A DNA stretch of 64,000 nucleotides from Pleurostoma richardsiae. Lineage: Eukaryota > Ascomycota > Sordariomycetes > Calosphaeriales > Pleurostomataceae. The notes below the pieces were generated by a model, which made no database searches, had not been told where the DNA came from, and saw nothing but the letters and a program-made list of their open reading frames with translations. Of this stretch, positions 1 to 12,050 are shown one piece after another. The position numbers were made by a program, and so were the translations under genes. Position 1 is the stretch's first letter. Each line of letters opens with the position of its first letter. The stretch is taken from assembly GCA_030052745.1 (NCBI GenBank), contig JANBVO010000003.1, positions 992,001-1,056,000 on the forward strand, written 5' to 3'.

Positions 1-186
1 AACGCGTCTGCTCTCGAGGAGAAGCCTCTTCCATCCCAAAATCTGCCAGTGCCGAGAACATTTTCTCTTCGCCGTCCGTCCACGCCAGACACAGCATCCG
101 TACACCATTTTTATCCCCGGTTGTTATCTAGGAAGACACGGCTTGTCACAGCGAGAGGACGTCTCCGCGTCGACATCCGGGTAATT
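1..186 (+). other. Open frame running in from the left edge, possible gene 3' end
   Basis: A reading frame is open from the first base to a TAG at 184-186. It encodes about 61 residues, proline- and serine-rich at first and arginine-rich at the end. It could be the last coding piece of a gene that starts outside the window, leaving about 96 nt before the REC8 start codon. It could equally be chance or part of the REC8 leader. No domain is recognisable and the piece is too short to decide. Confidence 0.25.
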
Positions 187-282
187 TAGCACTAATCTGC
201 ACTTCCTCACGGGACCTTGTCCCTCGAAGGCGCCAGGGAAAGCGAGATCCGGCGCGGAGACGCGCCATCAGCAGAGGTAACC

Positions 283-2525
283 ATGTTCTACAGCCATGAA
301 AGTAAGTTTAACACCTAAGGGCCCCCTTTCCTACTGGGGACGCGTCACTGACACAGAGCTAAGTTCTCACAAACAGCCGTTATGGCGTCGCGACTGTCTG
401 GTGAGTAGCGGCACTTCCACCCCTGCTGACATGTTGCTGAGGCTCTCCTCTCCAAGGCTCGTAGCGACCTTCGGCGTCAAGTCACCTTCGAAGAAGGTGA
501 CTAAGAAGGCGATCCAGGAAGTCAACGTCCAGAAGGCGTGTGAGACCATCATCGAGCCTCCTGGAGCTCCTATAGCCCTCCGCCTGCAGGGCAGCCTGCT
601 CTATGGCGTGTCGCGCGTCTACTCACAGCAGTATGGGTACTTGCTCACCGACACCGAGAAGATACAGGCCCATATGCGTGCCTTCTATGGGGTGATGCAC
701 GACAACGCTATCGATCCCATGGCAGGAAAAGCAAAGTGCGTCCAATGAGATGAGGTCGCGCAGTAGACAGTCTCTAACGGCGCCCAGGCGTGACCAGTTG
801 ATTCTACTCGACGATCCAAGCTTCGTCCTCGAGACGCGCCTGCCGGACTTTGAATTCGACAAGGATGGAAACATCGTTCTCCCCGACCTTCTGAGCCAGT
901 TGTCCAGGAAGACGTCGTCTCAGTTATCGCCTTTCGCGACCGGACACTCCTCTGTTCTCCATGACGCCCCTCTGATCGACCTACAGTTCCGCCGTTCATC
1001 GTCCATTGCTGGTAACCTCAACCTCCCATCTCCGTTCGGAGGAAGTGCAAACGCACAAAAGCCGGGAGATGAGTTTCTACCAATGGTTCTAGGCGAAGAA
1101 GAACTCCTATTGGGAGACTTCGGCCTCGCAATTGACGCAGACGGCAACGTCATCGAAGAGCCAGACCTTCCTCCACATCGTCCTTTGCAGCCGGAGGCTG
1201 GGAGCGCCAGCGGTGCGATCAAGGGAAGCCAGGCCATACAGCCGGAGGAGGAAGGCGCGATCATTTTCGACGCAGATGGCGACGTCCAGATGAAGACGGG
1301 TGAACAAGCTCTACCAGATGCTGAGGCATTTCCCGCACGCAAACAGAAATATGGACAAGACCTGGAGGACGAGCCAAGCTCGCCGCTGCGCCCTCGCAAA
1401 CGAAGCGTCGCGAAGATGAAGGTGCAAGATGAACACACAAGGATCTCTCGGGATGAGTTCAAGTCCTGGAGTGACAAGTATTCGGCAATCCAGGACCTTG
1501 CCCGCAGCCATCGTCCTGCAGTCGGCCCGGCACAGGCCCGAAGGAATGCATTTCTATTGACTTTTGGCCTCGGCATCGGAAACATCGGCGCTCCCACTGG
1601 CATCCCAGGATATGTGCATCCTCTTGCGGATACTTTCGCCGGACCTGCACTACAGGCCAGCATCTTAGGCACACCTGTGGGCGAGGACAACGAAGACGAG
1701 TATGACTTCCCTCAGGGCCGCCGTCGGCCAGCCTCAGTGGCGTTTGAAGACGAGGAAGGTGATGAACGCCGTGTGCGGTCTCGAGTCAATGATGGAAGTG
1801 CTCAGCAGGTCGGCGGACAATTCGACGGACAAGGAGACGTCCAGGTAGCCTTCGACAACCAAGAGCAAGAAGTCGGCCGTGAGCCCGGCTCTATCCTCTC
1901 AGACATGGCAGCAGTTCCTTGGAACCGCCCTTCGTCGCTCGTCCCTTCCTCCGCCAGAAGCAAGCACAGCGGCCGGGCCTTGAGCGGTCAGGCAATCTTT
2001 GAGGGCAGCCCCCTCGTTAGTCGCGGGAGCATCTTGCCAGCTATCGAGCGCCATAGCGACAACGCCCAGCCCGCGCTCGGCTCTGACGCTGGCTTCGGCC
2101 CCATCGGAGGCGCGGACTCGTCCATGGGCGAGGTCTTCCCTGGTGTGGGGGCACAGGACACGTCACAAGTCATGCGCGAGGCACTGGACAGGGAGGGGAA
2201 CAACTTCCTCACTTACGTCGAGGGCATCACCAGGGAGAAGGGAGACGACCGCTTTGACGAGGCTGACGAGGGTCGATGCTGGGTTGAATTTGATGACCTG
2301 TTCAAGAAGCAGGATCGCACTCGGCATGTTGTGGCGCAGGCGTTCTACCATGCGCTGGCGCTGGCGACCAAGAGCGCCATCCGAGTCGAGCAAGACGGAC
2401 AGCACGAGGGGATACCTTTCGGCACGATCAGGCTGGGTGTGAATGTCGAGATCCAGGACCTAGCTGAGGACGACGGTGCTCTGCAAGACGACGAGGTTCA
2501 CGAAGACGAGGATATAGAGGAGTAG
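283..2525 (+). CDS. REC8: Meiotic cohesin kleisin subunit, REC8-type (Rad21/Rec8 family)
   Basis: Four exons fit the splice signals and stay in frame: 283-301, 364-400, 457-735 and 788-2525. The N-terminus reads MFYSHE, ILTNSRYGVATVW, then LVATFGVKS, followed by KACETI and ALRLQGSLLYGVSRVY. This is the Rad21_Rec8 N-terminal domain that binds the Smc3 head. The YGVATVWLVAT form is typical of Rec8 rather than mitotic Rad21. The middle is acidic, Ser/Pro-rich and probably disordered, as expected for a kleisin cleaved by separase. The last 110 residues (NNFLTYVEG through IPFGTIRLGV) form the C-terminal winged helix that binds Smc1. Known role of the family: holding sister chromatids together in meiosis. 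The gene ends convergently with MRS6, about 520 nt apart. The first two coding exons are only 19 and 37 nt, so automatic annotation may miss the true start. Confidence 0.9.
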
Positions 2526-3047
2526 TTTGGTATTCTCCGTGAAAGGTGTGCCTCTTGGTCCGTCTCGACTTTTCATGGATTTGATTGCTGCAGATGCGCG
2601 GGCTCTCGGGGCCCTTCCTTCTCTTCTGTTTTCTGTTTCAAGGAGTTTCGATGGTCGTCGACGCGAATCTTCGAAAGGGGAAGGGAATTCTGAATGGGTG
2701 GAAAATACCTAGGCCCCCCATGTCATCGCGGGATTCTTCTCGCTCGAATCGGGTTACGCATTTATTCATTACCTGTGGCGTTCCAGGACAAGGCAGATAC
2801 CAAGTTCGCAGTTTGCAGGTCCGTCGGGAACATTTCAAAGTCAATGGCGTTTGGACAAAGGCGATTTACTGGTTCCTTCCAGACGGTCATCACAGGTCAC
2901 AGATGGGAATACTACATAGCTTAGCCATCAGCTTCCCGCATCTTTAAAAGCAGAATGGAAATCGTCATTATATTCATCGAGTGACCCGCCTGCTATATGA
3001 AGATCCTAACAAACAAAATTTCTCTTACAACAAAAGACCGGGCTCTT
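2526..3047. other. Convergent intergenic region between REC8 and MRS6
   Basis: This is the shared 3' flank of two genes that point at each other. Only short chance frames are present and I see no RNA gene or repeat. T- and A-rich stretches near 2930-3030 could hold polyadenylation signals for either gene. Confidence 0.6.
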
Positions 3048-4883
3048 CTACTCGTAGACGTCGTCATCATCCCCGACGCCTTCTCGGTCAGTGAAGACCA
3101 TGTACTCAGCATCGGCCTCCTCTGCGGCTGCTCCGAAAGCCATCTGCCACGCCTTGCGGACAGGCTCCAAGGTCGAGTCGTCAAAGGCTAGATTCACCGA
3201 CGGGCGCGGCATCTGGAAGATACTGCCGTCGATACGGGGCTCAGACCGTCCCGCGGCCTGCTCGTAGTATAGCTGGTAGAGGCATGGTGGCGTCTGGTCC
3301 GTCCCGAGCGAGGCTAAGAAGGCGCTTAAGCCTGCGTCGAGAAGGCTCTTCGCCTCTGGGGTGTAGAGGGTGCTGAGATATAGGACACCTAACGCGAGAA
3401 GGTTCGATTAGCACCTATTTCCCGGTAGTGATAATGATATGGATTGTGGAGGCAGAAAAATGCATTTAAATGCAGAGTGCATCAGACTGTCAGAGGTAAG
3501 GTTGACGTCAAAGCCGTAGCTCAGGCAATGTAGATAAGTATTCGATAGTTTGAATCATCAAGTACACTCGGGGTTTCGTTCCGTGGATCGGGGGTAGGAG
3601 AAAGATAGGGATAGGGTGACTTACTCTGTCCGGTAGGGCATTCGCCTGCGTCGCTGGAGTGAGCAATGACATGAATGGGGTATTTGGAGGGTACACCGCC
3701 CTCGCCTTCGACAGAGCCGGGCGGGAGAGCAATGACCGCCGCGCCCGGCGTCGGTGCTCCCTCCATCGTACTCTCAAACAGCGATGGGAGAGGCGAGCCA
3801 ACGACGGCAATCAGCCTGCTGACTCGCTGCCCTGCGTCAGGCTCCGATTCTTCTTCGGCACCACGCACCAGCATCCGCGTCTTGACCGACACGCCGTTGG
3901 TCAGCTCCAGCTCGATCTCCTCCGCGCCTTCCGCCGCGGGCCGCAGCTCCTTGATACCCGTGCCAAGCATGTAGATGGCTCCACCGACGGCACCGGCCCG
4001 GCACGCCACCTGCGCGATCTCCGAACCGCCGCCGAACTTGGGATACACAGCCGCGAAGCCGGGGCCGAACATGCCCATGGACCTGAGGTGCCGGCTTATG
4101 GCAGCGATGCCGTCCTTGGTCGAGATGTTTCCATCGAGCGACAGGGTCAGCGTGGTGATGTACGCCTGCACCTCGGCATCCAGCCCCATCTTCTCCCGCA
4201 GGAAATCGGCCAGCGTCCTGTCCGCGTAGTCCTGCCACTGCTGCTGCTGCTGCACTTGCAAGTCGCCATCCTCTTGCTGTGCAAGCACGAGCTTGAGAAA
4301 CTTCATCAGGGACCGCTTCGCACGCGCGGGCAGCTCGGTGGAGGAGAAGACATCCTCGCGCGTGGAGGGGATGCGGACCAGCGCCGGGGGCTTGTCCGGA
4401 GAGCCGGGCTTGAGGATGAAGAAGGAGCCCACGGCAAGAAATTCCAGCTGCCGGAATGCGCGAGAGGAGACGAGCTGTGAGAGAAGAGCGGAGTTGGAGT
4501 GGATGAGCTGCGGGGAGAGAGAAAGGGAGTACGCCCGCGGGAAGGACAGGCCGCCGGCAGGTGGTTCAGAGGGCCTGCTTATTGCCGCGGAGCGGAATAT
4601 TGACGAGCCTTGGTCTGGCGACGCAAACTTTGACGCCCATTCCTCGGCCTCCTGGAGGCTGAACGCCGCCTCGGGCCCTCCGTAGTAGTCATTGGGATCT
4701 ATGTGCAAGATCTTCTTGTCTGATCGGGACAGGGCTCTTCACGGGGGAGATTGGCTGCGTCAGTCAGCCGGGAGACAGCTTGAGACAAGAGACGCGGGAG
4801 GGCGCTCACAGTGCAAGCAGAGACTGCTGCAGACCTGTTCCGCAGATGACCACGTCCCAGGTCTCTTCGCTGAGTGACTCCAT
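3048..4883 (-). CDS. MRS6: Rab escort protein (component A of Rab geranylgeranyltransferase), MRS6/REP
   Basis: Three exons on the minus strand (4883-4810, 4736-3625, 3388-3048) give 508 residues. The start reads MESLSEETWDVVICGTGLQQS and, across intron 1, LLALALSRSDKKILHIDPNDYYGG, the dinucleotide-fold signature of the GDI/REP family. The GTGLQQS-LLALALSR form fits REP/MRS6 rather than Rab GDI. The family presents newly made Rab GTPases to geranylgeranyltransferase II and delivers them to membranes. A CTG run near 4241-4255 encodes a short polyglutamine stretch (QQQQQ). The last exon ends in an acidic DDDDVYE tail. Both introns have good donors (GTGAGC, GTAAGT), and reading through intron 2 would give a false C-terminus. 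Length matches other Pezizomycotina REPs and is shorter than the yeast protein. Confidence 0.88.
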
Positions 4884-6217
4884 CTTGGGTGCCGCCGCAC
4901 ACTACTCAGTATAGGACGACGCAGGCAGAGAAAATGTGAGAGGTGAAGTTGGAAATTTCGTGCTGATTGGACTACCCCGTAGCTTTTTGACAACCAGCGT
5001 CGGAAGAAATATCTTCCTGCTGCGCTTAGGACCCACTCGTGGGCGACGGTGTCCGCTGAAATTTGGATCGAGAGCTGGACGAAATTGTTTCTTTTTCTCT
5101 CTTGTATCAACATCCGCCCGACTCAAACCACGGTTGCCAGCTTTCCACTGGCAGCCACGGTCCGGAGGTGCCTTTCATTAGGCTTCTCCATGTTGGGCGG
5201 TAGACGAAAAACTCAGTTGTTCCTCCTGTATCTACTGCTCTAGATTCCTCACCTGAAAGGGCGGTTCGAAAGGTCGAGACATTCATTGCTGTGCCCTTAG
5301 TGATGCTGCTTTTGCGGCCTCCAAGCCATCGATCTCGAAACGCAGTTTCTGCGCTCAAGCCTGCAGTTACGTTCTCCTCTGTGGTAGCGAAGTCGAGTCG
5401 CTCGTCTTTCTTGATCCTCCATTAAGTGTTGGTATTACTCTGCGTAGGAACTGCTTACTCAACGGATCCGCAAATATCGCCGGATTCGTACCAGAGCCCA
5501 ATCTGCACAACTTTCTAGAGTGACTTTGCGTAGTGTCACCCATCATTCTTCGATTTGGGAGGCCAATATCTCCTCTTTACAATACGACAAGAAGGCGCCC
5601 TGAAGCTATGTTTTTGAAGTAGCATTAATCCCCGTTGAGACCTCTTTCACTTTTGGTGCTTTACTGGCGAACAGGATGAGTGAGGTACTGAAAACAGACA
5701 TGTTGCAGGTTGATCCAGATTTAATCGAACCGAGCAGACTTGTTTAAATCAGGCGGACTCTAGCAGCGCCTTTTTTTCCTTTACTCGGCAGTTGAGGCGG
5801 CCAGGGGGTTGACTTCCTACAGGATCACAAAGGATCTCAACGGCAGCCTCTTTGTTCCCTCAGATTTGACCCGTGTTGATCGAAAGTTAGCTGTGCTCTG
5901 CCTAGTAAGAGTCAACTGCACGGATCGACCAAGAATTGCTCATGGTTATAAAGACTATTGAAAACAGGAGTTACTATCATACCTATACGGCAAGTTGCTT
6001 GCAAGGTTCTCGTCATTATGGTCATCGGTTTAATCTACCCCAGCTCACCATCTATATATCCGCTGGAAGCTTTGTCACTTGTGGTGTAGCCGCTATGCAA
6101 TCATCCCTTGAGCCCATCCTCAGAAGCTGTAGAATGCGGGCAACGTCTGTCCTCTTTGCATCTTGTAAACCAAGGTCCTGCACTCCTCATGAAAGATATA
6201 CGCGGCCCTAGATCCAC
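4884..6217. other. Intergenic region, no gene recognised
   Basis: About 1.3 kb between the MRS6 start and the 3' end of the hydrolase. It should include the MRS6 promoter. Only short frames with no protein-like composition are present, and I see no RNA gene, repeat or clear TATA box. Confidence 0.5.
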
Positions 6218-7429
6218 TCAAGCTTGCCCGGAGGCTGATCTGCTCCAAAAGTCCGTAGCAATAGCAGCGACTTCAGGGCCCCTCGTGATAGCAACCTCAT
6301 GCCCAGCATCAAGAACCACAACCTCAATGCCATCTACGCCTAGCACCTCCCTTGTGTCCCGCACAAACTCCTCCCTGACTATGACGGAATCCGAAGCCCC
6401 AAGCACAGCTAGAACCTTCCCGCCCTCCAGGCCTGGAATGGGCCGGCCCTCCGCCTTCGTCTTCCTCCTGGCAGCGAGCATCTCCCCCAGCCGGCCCCAG
6501 CACTCCCTCTGCTCGTAGATCGGCGCGTACCGCATGGTGCTCACGAAGGCTCGCAAGAGTCCCACGTGGAACTTCAGCTGCCACGCCGTGACCACCGCGA
6601 CCGTCACCTCCGGCCGCCGGTGGTCCAGCACCGCCCCGTCGAACACGCCGCCTCCGCTCGCGTCATGGCTCACCACCCTCTGCAGCACCGCCTCTCCCTC
6701 GGTGGCGACGACCTCCTCCTCGGGCTGCAGCTTCCTCCCCACCAGCCACTCGCGCACCCCCTCGGGCATCCACGGGCCTTTCGAGTACAGCAGCCTGCTC
6801 CGCCAGCCCACGTGCTCCCTCCGGATCATCCCGCCCGACGCCACGACTGTGACCGACCTTGTCATGGCCGGGAACCACCCCGCGAAGACGACCGCCACCC
6901 CGCCGCCCAGCGAGTACCCAATCAGGTGGAACGCGGCGTCGCCCGTCCAGGCCAGCGGGCTCGAGGCCAGCGCCAGGAGCACCTGGGTGCAGTACAGCCG
7001 CGCGTCGTAGGGGAGGTCGGCCGGCGCGTCCGAGTAGCCCCTGCCGAAGAAGTCGAAGAGCATGACGCGGTGGCCCGCATCGACGAGAGCGTGGGCCAGA
7101 GAACCCAGGGCGGGGCCGGGGGTGCTGATGCCGTGCAGGAGGAGGACCTTGTCGCCGGATGGGGGGCCCCACTCGAAGACGCGGATGGTGCCGTAGGGGG
7201 TGGGGACGTCGCGGCCGCCGGGGAGGGCGTCGGGCGGGTACGGCAGGGAGGACAGCTGGTCCTTGGGCAGGGATGCGAGGAGGGTCTCGCGGGGAGAAGG
7301 CAGCCATGGGTCCTTGGACGGTGTCCGGGTCTTGAGAAGCTGGAGAAGAGTGGCTGATATGCAGACGGCCCCGGCGAGGAGGAGCGGGCCGGTCGGCCGC
7401 GGAAGTCCCGTAAGGGGCCAAGAAGCCAT
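6218..7429 (-). CDS. Membrane-anchored alpha/beta hydrolase
   Basis: A single exon of 403 residues starting at the first ATG (MASWPLTGLP); the frame extends further upstream only through a TTG. A hydrophobic segment at residues 12-33 looks like a signal anchor. The hydrolase fold follows: the oxyanion-hole motif LLLHGIS near residue 100, LFDFFGRGYSD near 126, the nucleophile elbow IGYSLGGG with Ser at about 173, a likely acid Asp in LGASDSV, and a catalytic His in LDAGHEVA near the C-terminus. All three triad residues are therefore present. The substrate cannot be told; the family includes serine esterases, lipases and epoxide-hydrolase relatives. GC is high in the coding part. Confidence 0.82.
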   Translation of the reverse strand: MASWPLTGLPRPTGPLLLAGAVCISATLLQLLKTRTPSKDPWLPSPRETLLASLPKDQLSSLPYPPDALPGGRDVPTPYGTIRVFEWGPPSGDKVLLLHGISTPGPALGSLAHALVDAGHRVMLFDFFGRGYSDAPADLPYDARLYCTQVLLALASSPLAWTGDAAFHLIGYSLGGGVAVVFAGWFPAMTRSVTVVASGGMIRREHVGWRSRLLYSKGPWMPEGVREWLVGRKLQPEEEVVATEGEAVLQRVVSHDASGGGVFDGAVLDHRRPEVTVAVVTAWQLKFHVGLLRAFVSTMRYAPIYEQRECWGRLGEMLAARRKTKAEGRPIPGLEGGKVLAVLGASDSVIVREEFVRDTREVLGVDGIEVVVLDAGHEVAITRGPEVAAIATDFWSRSASGQA

Positions 7430-8118
7430 GATCCGCAAATGCTCGACGTAGTGCAATTGAAAAACTTAGCAAAATGAGAGGAGGACAGGTTGGCTCGTTC
7501 CCGGGATGATGCAACCCATCGATGCCGAGGTATGTGGTGAACCGGAGTGCTCGGGCCCGCCGGATACGGAGCAGAAGCGGCAGGTAGATCTCAACACCTG
7601 TGGGAAGAGCAATGCAACGCCGGGACAGAGTCCCCAGAAAAGCAGGTACCGTATATCTATGCTGGGAGAGGTCGGAGCAGGTATAGCATTTGACGTGGTA
7701 GTTGATTCCGTATTCTTCTGTGTTGTCGATTCCAGCCACCCCGCTTTTCCTGCCGGCCGTCCGGACCGCCGGCAACGGCGGTGAAGTGAGACGGGATTCC
7801 ATGTTGTCTATCAGACCCGGCCAGAGCCTCAACTCATCTATCCAAGACGTTCTCCTCTTCGGTTCAAAATCACTAGAACTCCATTCCAACCTCGTATGCT
7901 GATAGACACAAATGCAAGTAATCATTCCCAATGCAGAGGTCGACCCAAAGACGTGCCGGCGCCGAATGCCATGCAGGGCAGCAGACGAAGGTAAAAGAAG
8001 CGAGGAAAAGTTCATGACATCGTGATATCCTCAACGCCATTCATCCCGTGGTGCTCGGAGGGCCTGCCATGGGAGCACTCAATACCCAGGAAGTGTGACG
8101 AAGAACGCCGCCTGCTTC
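7430..8118. other. Intergenic region upstream of the hydrolase
   Basis: Nearly 700 nt between two minus-strand genes. It contains the hydrolase promoter and the 3' flank of the next gene. No protein-like frame, RNA gene or repeat was recognised. A GC-rich palindrome-like stretch near 7752-7775 (ccggcc/ccgccgg words) is the only feature that stands out. Confidence 0.4.
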
Positions 8119-8511
8119 TCACTTCTCCCGCTTCCCATACAACACCTTCAGCCGCTCCACGCTCCTCCTCACCAGCTCCGCGCCAAGCCCGACAGGCCGC
8201 CGCTTCGTGCCGCCGGTGGTCCCGTCGCCCTCCCCGATCTCAACTGAGAAGCTGGGCCGCGCCGACCCGCTGGGGTCCTTGACGAGCTTGCGGGGCTGTG
8301 GCCGCTCGCCGCTGATGCGCGGGCTGGACAGCGTGCGCCTGTGCCGCTGCTGCTGCTGCGTGCTATCCTGCCGGCGCATGCTTGGCTGTGACTGCTGCGC
8401 TGGCGATACCGCGTCGTCCGAATCAAGCAGTGCGGAGAATGCGGAGGTGGTGGGGTCTTCTTCCTCGCCGTCGTGGAAGACGCGCGTTGGGCGCCTGAAC
8501 AGGCGCGACAT
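8119..8511 (-). CDS. Small basic hydrophilic protein, unrecognised
   Basis: A 130-residue frame beginning MSRLFRRPTRVFHDGEEE. The in-frame extension upstream has a different, non-coding look, and the start chosen follows a CT-rich leader with a TATAAG-type element (minus-strand sense) about 140 nt upstream. The protein is rich in Ser, Arg and Gln (a QQQQ run near residue 52) and is probably disordered until the C-terminal 35 residues, which may form a basic helix (VRRSVERLKVLYGKREK). No known domain is visible. It could be a lineage-restricted small protein. The alternative that it is a chance frame is weakened by its composition and high GC. Confidence 0.5.
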   Translation of the reverse strand: MSRLFRRPTRVFHDGEEEDPTTSAFSALLDSDDAVSPAQQSQPSMRRQDSTQQQQRHRRTLSSPRISGERPQPRKLVKDPSGSARPSFSVEIGEGDGTTGGTKRRPVGLGAELVRRSVERLKVLYGKREK

Positions 8512-9291
8512 TTGGAGCGGTGGTCTGGGGAAGCGAGTGGCAGCTGTAGTCGAGTATCCAGCCCAAAGGGAGTGGGAATACTCGAAAAAGAATGAAGAGT
8601 GAGTGCGTGAGGCAAGGGGGACTGAGATGGGAGGGCCAGACTTGAAATATAAGAGATATGCTAGAGACAAAGGATGGAGGCGCCGGCAGAACCGACCGGT
8701 CTGGCCTGTTTTAGTGGCCACGGTAAATAACAGAATCTGACACTGATTTGCGGCTCTCCAAACACAAACTTTCTTTCTTGATGTCCTTGTAAACCCAAGC
8801 AGCAGATTTCCATCCAATACCAGGGTATATCAGGGGGATCTGAGGGATGCAGACCTGAAAGTGAAGGGCAATTGGGCAGCGCAAGACTATTGGAGAAGCT
8901 TAGCGCGCCAAAACACCGACCGGTCAGTCCGTCGTCTTCTAGGGATCTAGAGACCCCTTTTCCTCTGATTCGCGTGGTCGCCTCCAATGATGACGTCCTT
9001 GAAAGTATCGGTCTTCGACATGAGCAGAGAAGCCGTTTCGAAATCGGAACCTTTGAAACTGTTCACATTTGCAGGGATTCGAGTCGTGCCCGAACTGCCA
9101 CCGTCTGATCATGCTCGGCCCAGCTGTTCCCACCTGTCAGACAGTCAGACATTGGAAAGCGCAGGTGCCAATCAGCTGGAGCAATAAAAATAGGGGTTAG
9201 GGGTGATACGGTCAGGCCTCATTCAACTCGCACCCTTCGAGAGCGCTTGTGGATAGAGATTCCTGTTCAAACTGCCGCATCGGCAATGATT
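8512..9291. other. Intergenic region
   Basis: About 780 nt upstream of the small basic protein gene and downstream of the damaged GNAT-like gene, both on the minus strand. A TATAAG-like element lies near 8646-8652. No gene, repeat or RNA was recognised. A TTAGGGG word near 9195 is isolated and not a telomeric repeat. Confidence 0.4.
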
Positions 9292-9796
9292 TTAAGGATG
9301 CCTACTGAAAAAGCAGGAAGAATTAATGAATGCTAGAACAAGGCCCTTATACACGTAGATGGAGGTCGGTCTCTCACCTGGGAAGTGGACCTCTAGAATC
9401 TCGTCAACACTAGAGGTGCTCTCTTTGCAATCTGGGTCCTCGCAGTCCTCTCTCTTCCATAAGTCAAAAGCAACAACAGTGCCCTCGCTGTATTGGATCG
9501 GGTAGCGCTGCTCCTCGGGAGAGATATTCGGATATTCCCGTGGCGGGACCAGTGGGTATGCACCAGGAAGTGGAGGGTCATCGTGGTCGAGCTCGGCGAC
9601 GAGGCAGATGTACCTGCCGTCGCACATCCTGTCGTCGAAGTACCCGCTCCACTCGAGGTCGTAGTGCGAGGGATACATGTTGGTTCCGAGCGGCTTCCGG
9701 CAGTACGTAATTGTACGCAGGATGTGCCTTCATAGCGCCATGGCTGATATCGACCAGGCGAGGAATGTCGCTTAGGCCTCCGATGGTGACCTTCAT
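9292..9796 (-). pseudogene. Truncated, frame-shifted GNAT-like acetyltransferase gene
   Basis: From an ATG at 9796 the frame reads MKVTIGGLSDIPRLVDISHGAM and continues to YVLPEAARN, resembling the N-terminus of fungal GNAT acetyltransferases (substrate-side helices). Near 9678 the meaningful frame changes by one base and continues as MYPSHYDLEWSGYFDD, then CLVAELD and GTVVAFDLWKRE, which fits the next GNAT strands. A good donor (GTGAGA) and acceptor (TTTTTCAG) follow HFP, but the frame ends four residues later. The acetyl-CoA binding part (the R/Q-x-x-G-x-G/A motif) is absent. I read this as a decayed or truncated gene. A base-calling error for the shift is possible, but the missing C-terminal half would remain unexplained. 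Family assignment is by general resemblance only. Confidence 0.4.
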
Positions 9797-12050
9797 GTTA
9801 GGAGAGATGCGTAGGAAAGCACAAGCCGACGCTCTGTGATGTATCTATAAGTGGATGATGACTCGATCGTAGCCAAGTTCACCACTCGAGGAGAATGGGA
9901 TATGAGTCTTTCTGCTTGAAGCTGCCGACGACCAAGAATGACAGGCGAGGACAGACAGTGCCACGAGAAGCGCTTTATATATGGTGGGAGGTCTCTTTGT
10001 CGTCCCATTCTGAGTCTGTTCACCTTGCCGCCCGTCTGAAGCGCAACGTTCTTCCACTGACGTGGCATTGACCTTTCATAGAACCGTCGCCTTCCGTAAT
10101 ACCGGCGGTGATGAGAGCCTCGGCGCAAAATTGACGGTCATATTGATCCGAAGGATATCACACGAGACTGATGGCACGCGTCAGGCATTGACAACTCTTT
10201 CACTGGCGTTGTGATGAAGCCAGCGGTGAGTCGACCGAGTGTAGACCTGGGGGCATGAAGATGCTCGTCAATATCATCTGTGGTCGAGTTCGCCCACAAC
10301 AGGTTGTTCACCGTCACGCTTTCTTAGAGGCCCTGGGTAAGACACTTGTAATAGCGCCAGATTGGAGCGGTCTGTACCGGGTCTGTCACAATGAAGGATG
10401 CACACGGGCCGAGGACCTCGGGCATTCAAAACAGTGTTATTTAATAAATTGCTCAGTTTCATACCAAATCTTCCTGTAGACTCAACGACTGATCTATCCC
10501 AATGTATCAAGCTAGCAAGTGTGCTTTCTTCCTTGATAGAGGTGGCTGGTATACTGATCAGCTGTGTCTCCGTCACCCTAGACAAACAGGTACAGTAACT
10601 ATTGTGCGAGGAGAGTTGTGGATGGTCCGTTATGAAGATAGAATATTCCAATGAATCTGTAGACTGACAAGCCCAGAAATTTCGAATAGTCCATAGTTTA
10701 AAGAACCTAGATGTGTATCGAGTCCGCCAGCTCGCTTCATCTCGAATTTGTAGACAGAGCAGAGAATGCTATCTACTCATCATTTCCACATTACCCCCTT
10801 TTCAAAACGCATGTCCGCATATGTTTAGGTCGTGACAGTACAGTTTCGTGCTCGTCTAGTCTCACACTCTCGACTCGGCATTAGCACCATCAACGGCCCT
10901 GTCACAATTTTCGCGATGCCTCGATCATGACAGAGGCCGACTGTCTTTACGAGTGCTTAGTATAGGCAATTCTCATGTATCTCCGCTGGCGTTGTTGTCT
11001 TCATGGACAAAGATGTCCGAATGGCCGCTGAATTCTTGAACTTTGCTTCCTTGTTTGTGATGTTTGGAACGATGAGAAGAGCTTGCGAATGGAACATTCT
11101 GGGATCCATGTACATTGATCCTTCTCCCTCCCGTTCCGGCCTGCATCAATAGCATTCTGTGCCTGTCGCTTACACTCGGAGAGCGACAAGATCGCGGACC
11201 GAGAAACCACTGGTAAGTCCAAACACCGACGTCACGGTCCCGAAGAGAAGAGCCCAGCACACTCGAGCCGTCCATAATAATACGCGGTCGCCCGTATCTA
11301 CGAAGTCGGTAGTCCATTAAGATTTACGAGATTGTTTCAGCGCAGACAAAAAGGTATTTCTGGAATTAGGGCTGTCCGCCGTCGTTACTCACGGGCCTCC
11401 CCTATCCCATGTTAAAGACGGTCCACTCCTAGCTCGCTCAACGGCTCATAACTAGCAAAAACACCATCCTACCGCTGTCTCTAGCAGTGGCAGCTAAAAG
11501 GGCGACGAGGACGATGATCAATGCCAAGTGTCAGTGCGTACAGGACGGCGGATGGGGGGTTATGTCATGGGCGGCTGAATGCTTGACACCTCCTCACGAC
11601 TTCTACAACTTTGGTGACTCCCACTGGCTCGCTAATCCGCATTCGTGCCGCGCGCGGGAAGTCGACGATTCGTCGATCTCCTCGAACCGGTGGTCATTGC
11701 CCCCCTTCGAGCGTCTACCTGATCAAATCCAATATACAAGCTCGATGATCCGTCTGTTTTCCCGCTCGTGCAGCACTAGACTTTGTCCGAAATTCACTGT
11801 TTAATTGCATAGTGTTCGTGATGGCTGTGTCCGAGCTCACGACACACCTGAAAATGGAGTGGGAAATGGAGGCACAGCCATCTTTGACAACAGGTATATA
11901 CCCGTCTTCAGTCACTTGCCCCAGTATGAATTGACGAGAAACGACTACAATTATGTGGGCTTTTACGGTACGTTCTCAATCTGCACCGCAATCACATCGT
12001 CCTCAACTCTGTCCTACGCCGAACATGGTTTAAATGTTGGATTGGCGACG
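9797..12050. other. Long intergenic region between two damaged genes
   Basis: About 2.2 kb with no convincing gene. On the minus strand around 11167-11310 a frame reads LLWTARVCWALLFGTVTSVFGLTSGFS, which is hydrophobic enough for a membrane segment and might be a scrap of another gene, but nothing joins to it. Other frames are short and random-looking. No RNA gene or clear repeat. Confidence 0.4.

Noticed and set aside
920-1690. 256-codon frame antisense to REC8
   Set aside because: Shadow of the REC8 coding frame in GC-rich DNA; Ser/Arg/Pro-rich translation with no domain.
9187-9200. TTAGGGG word suggesting an interstitial telomere repeat
   Set aside because: Single isolated copy without tandem structure.
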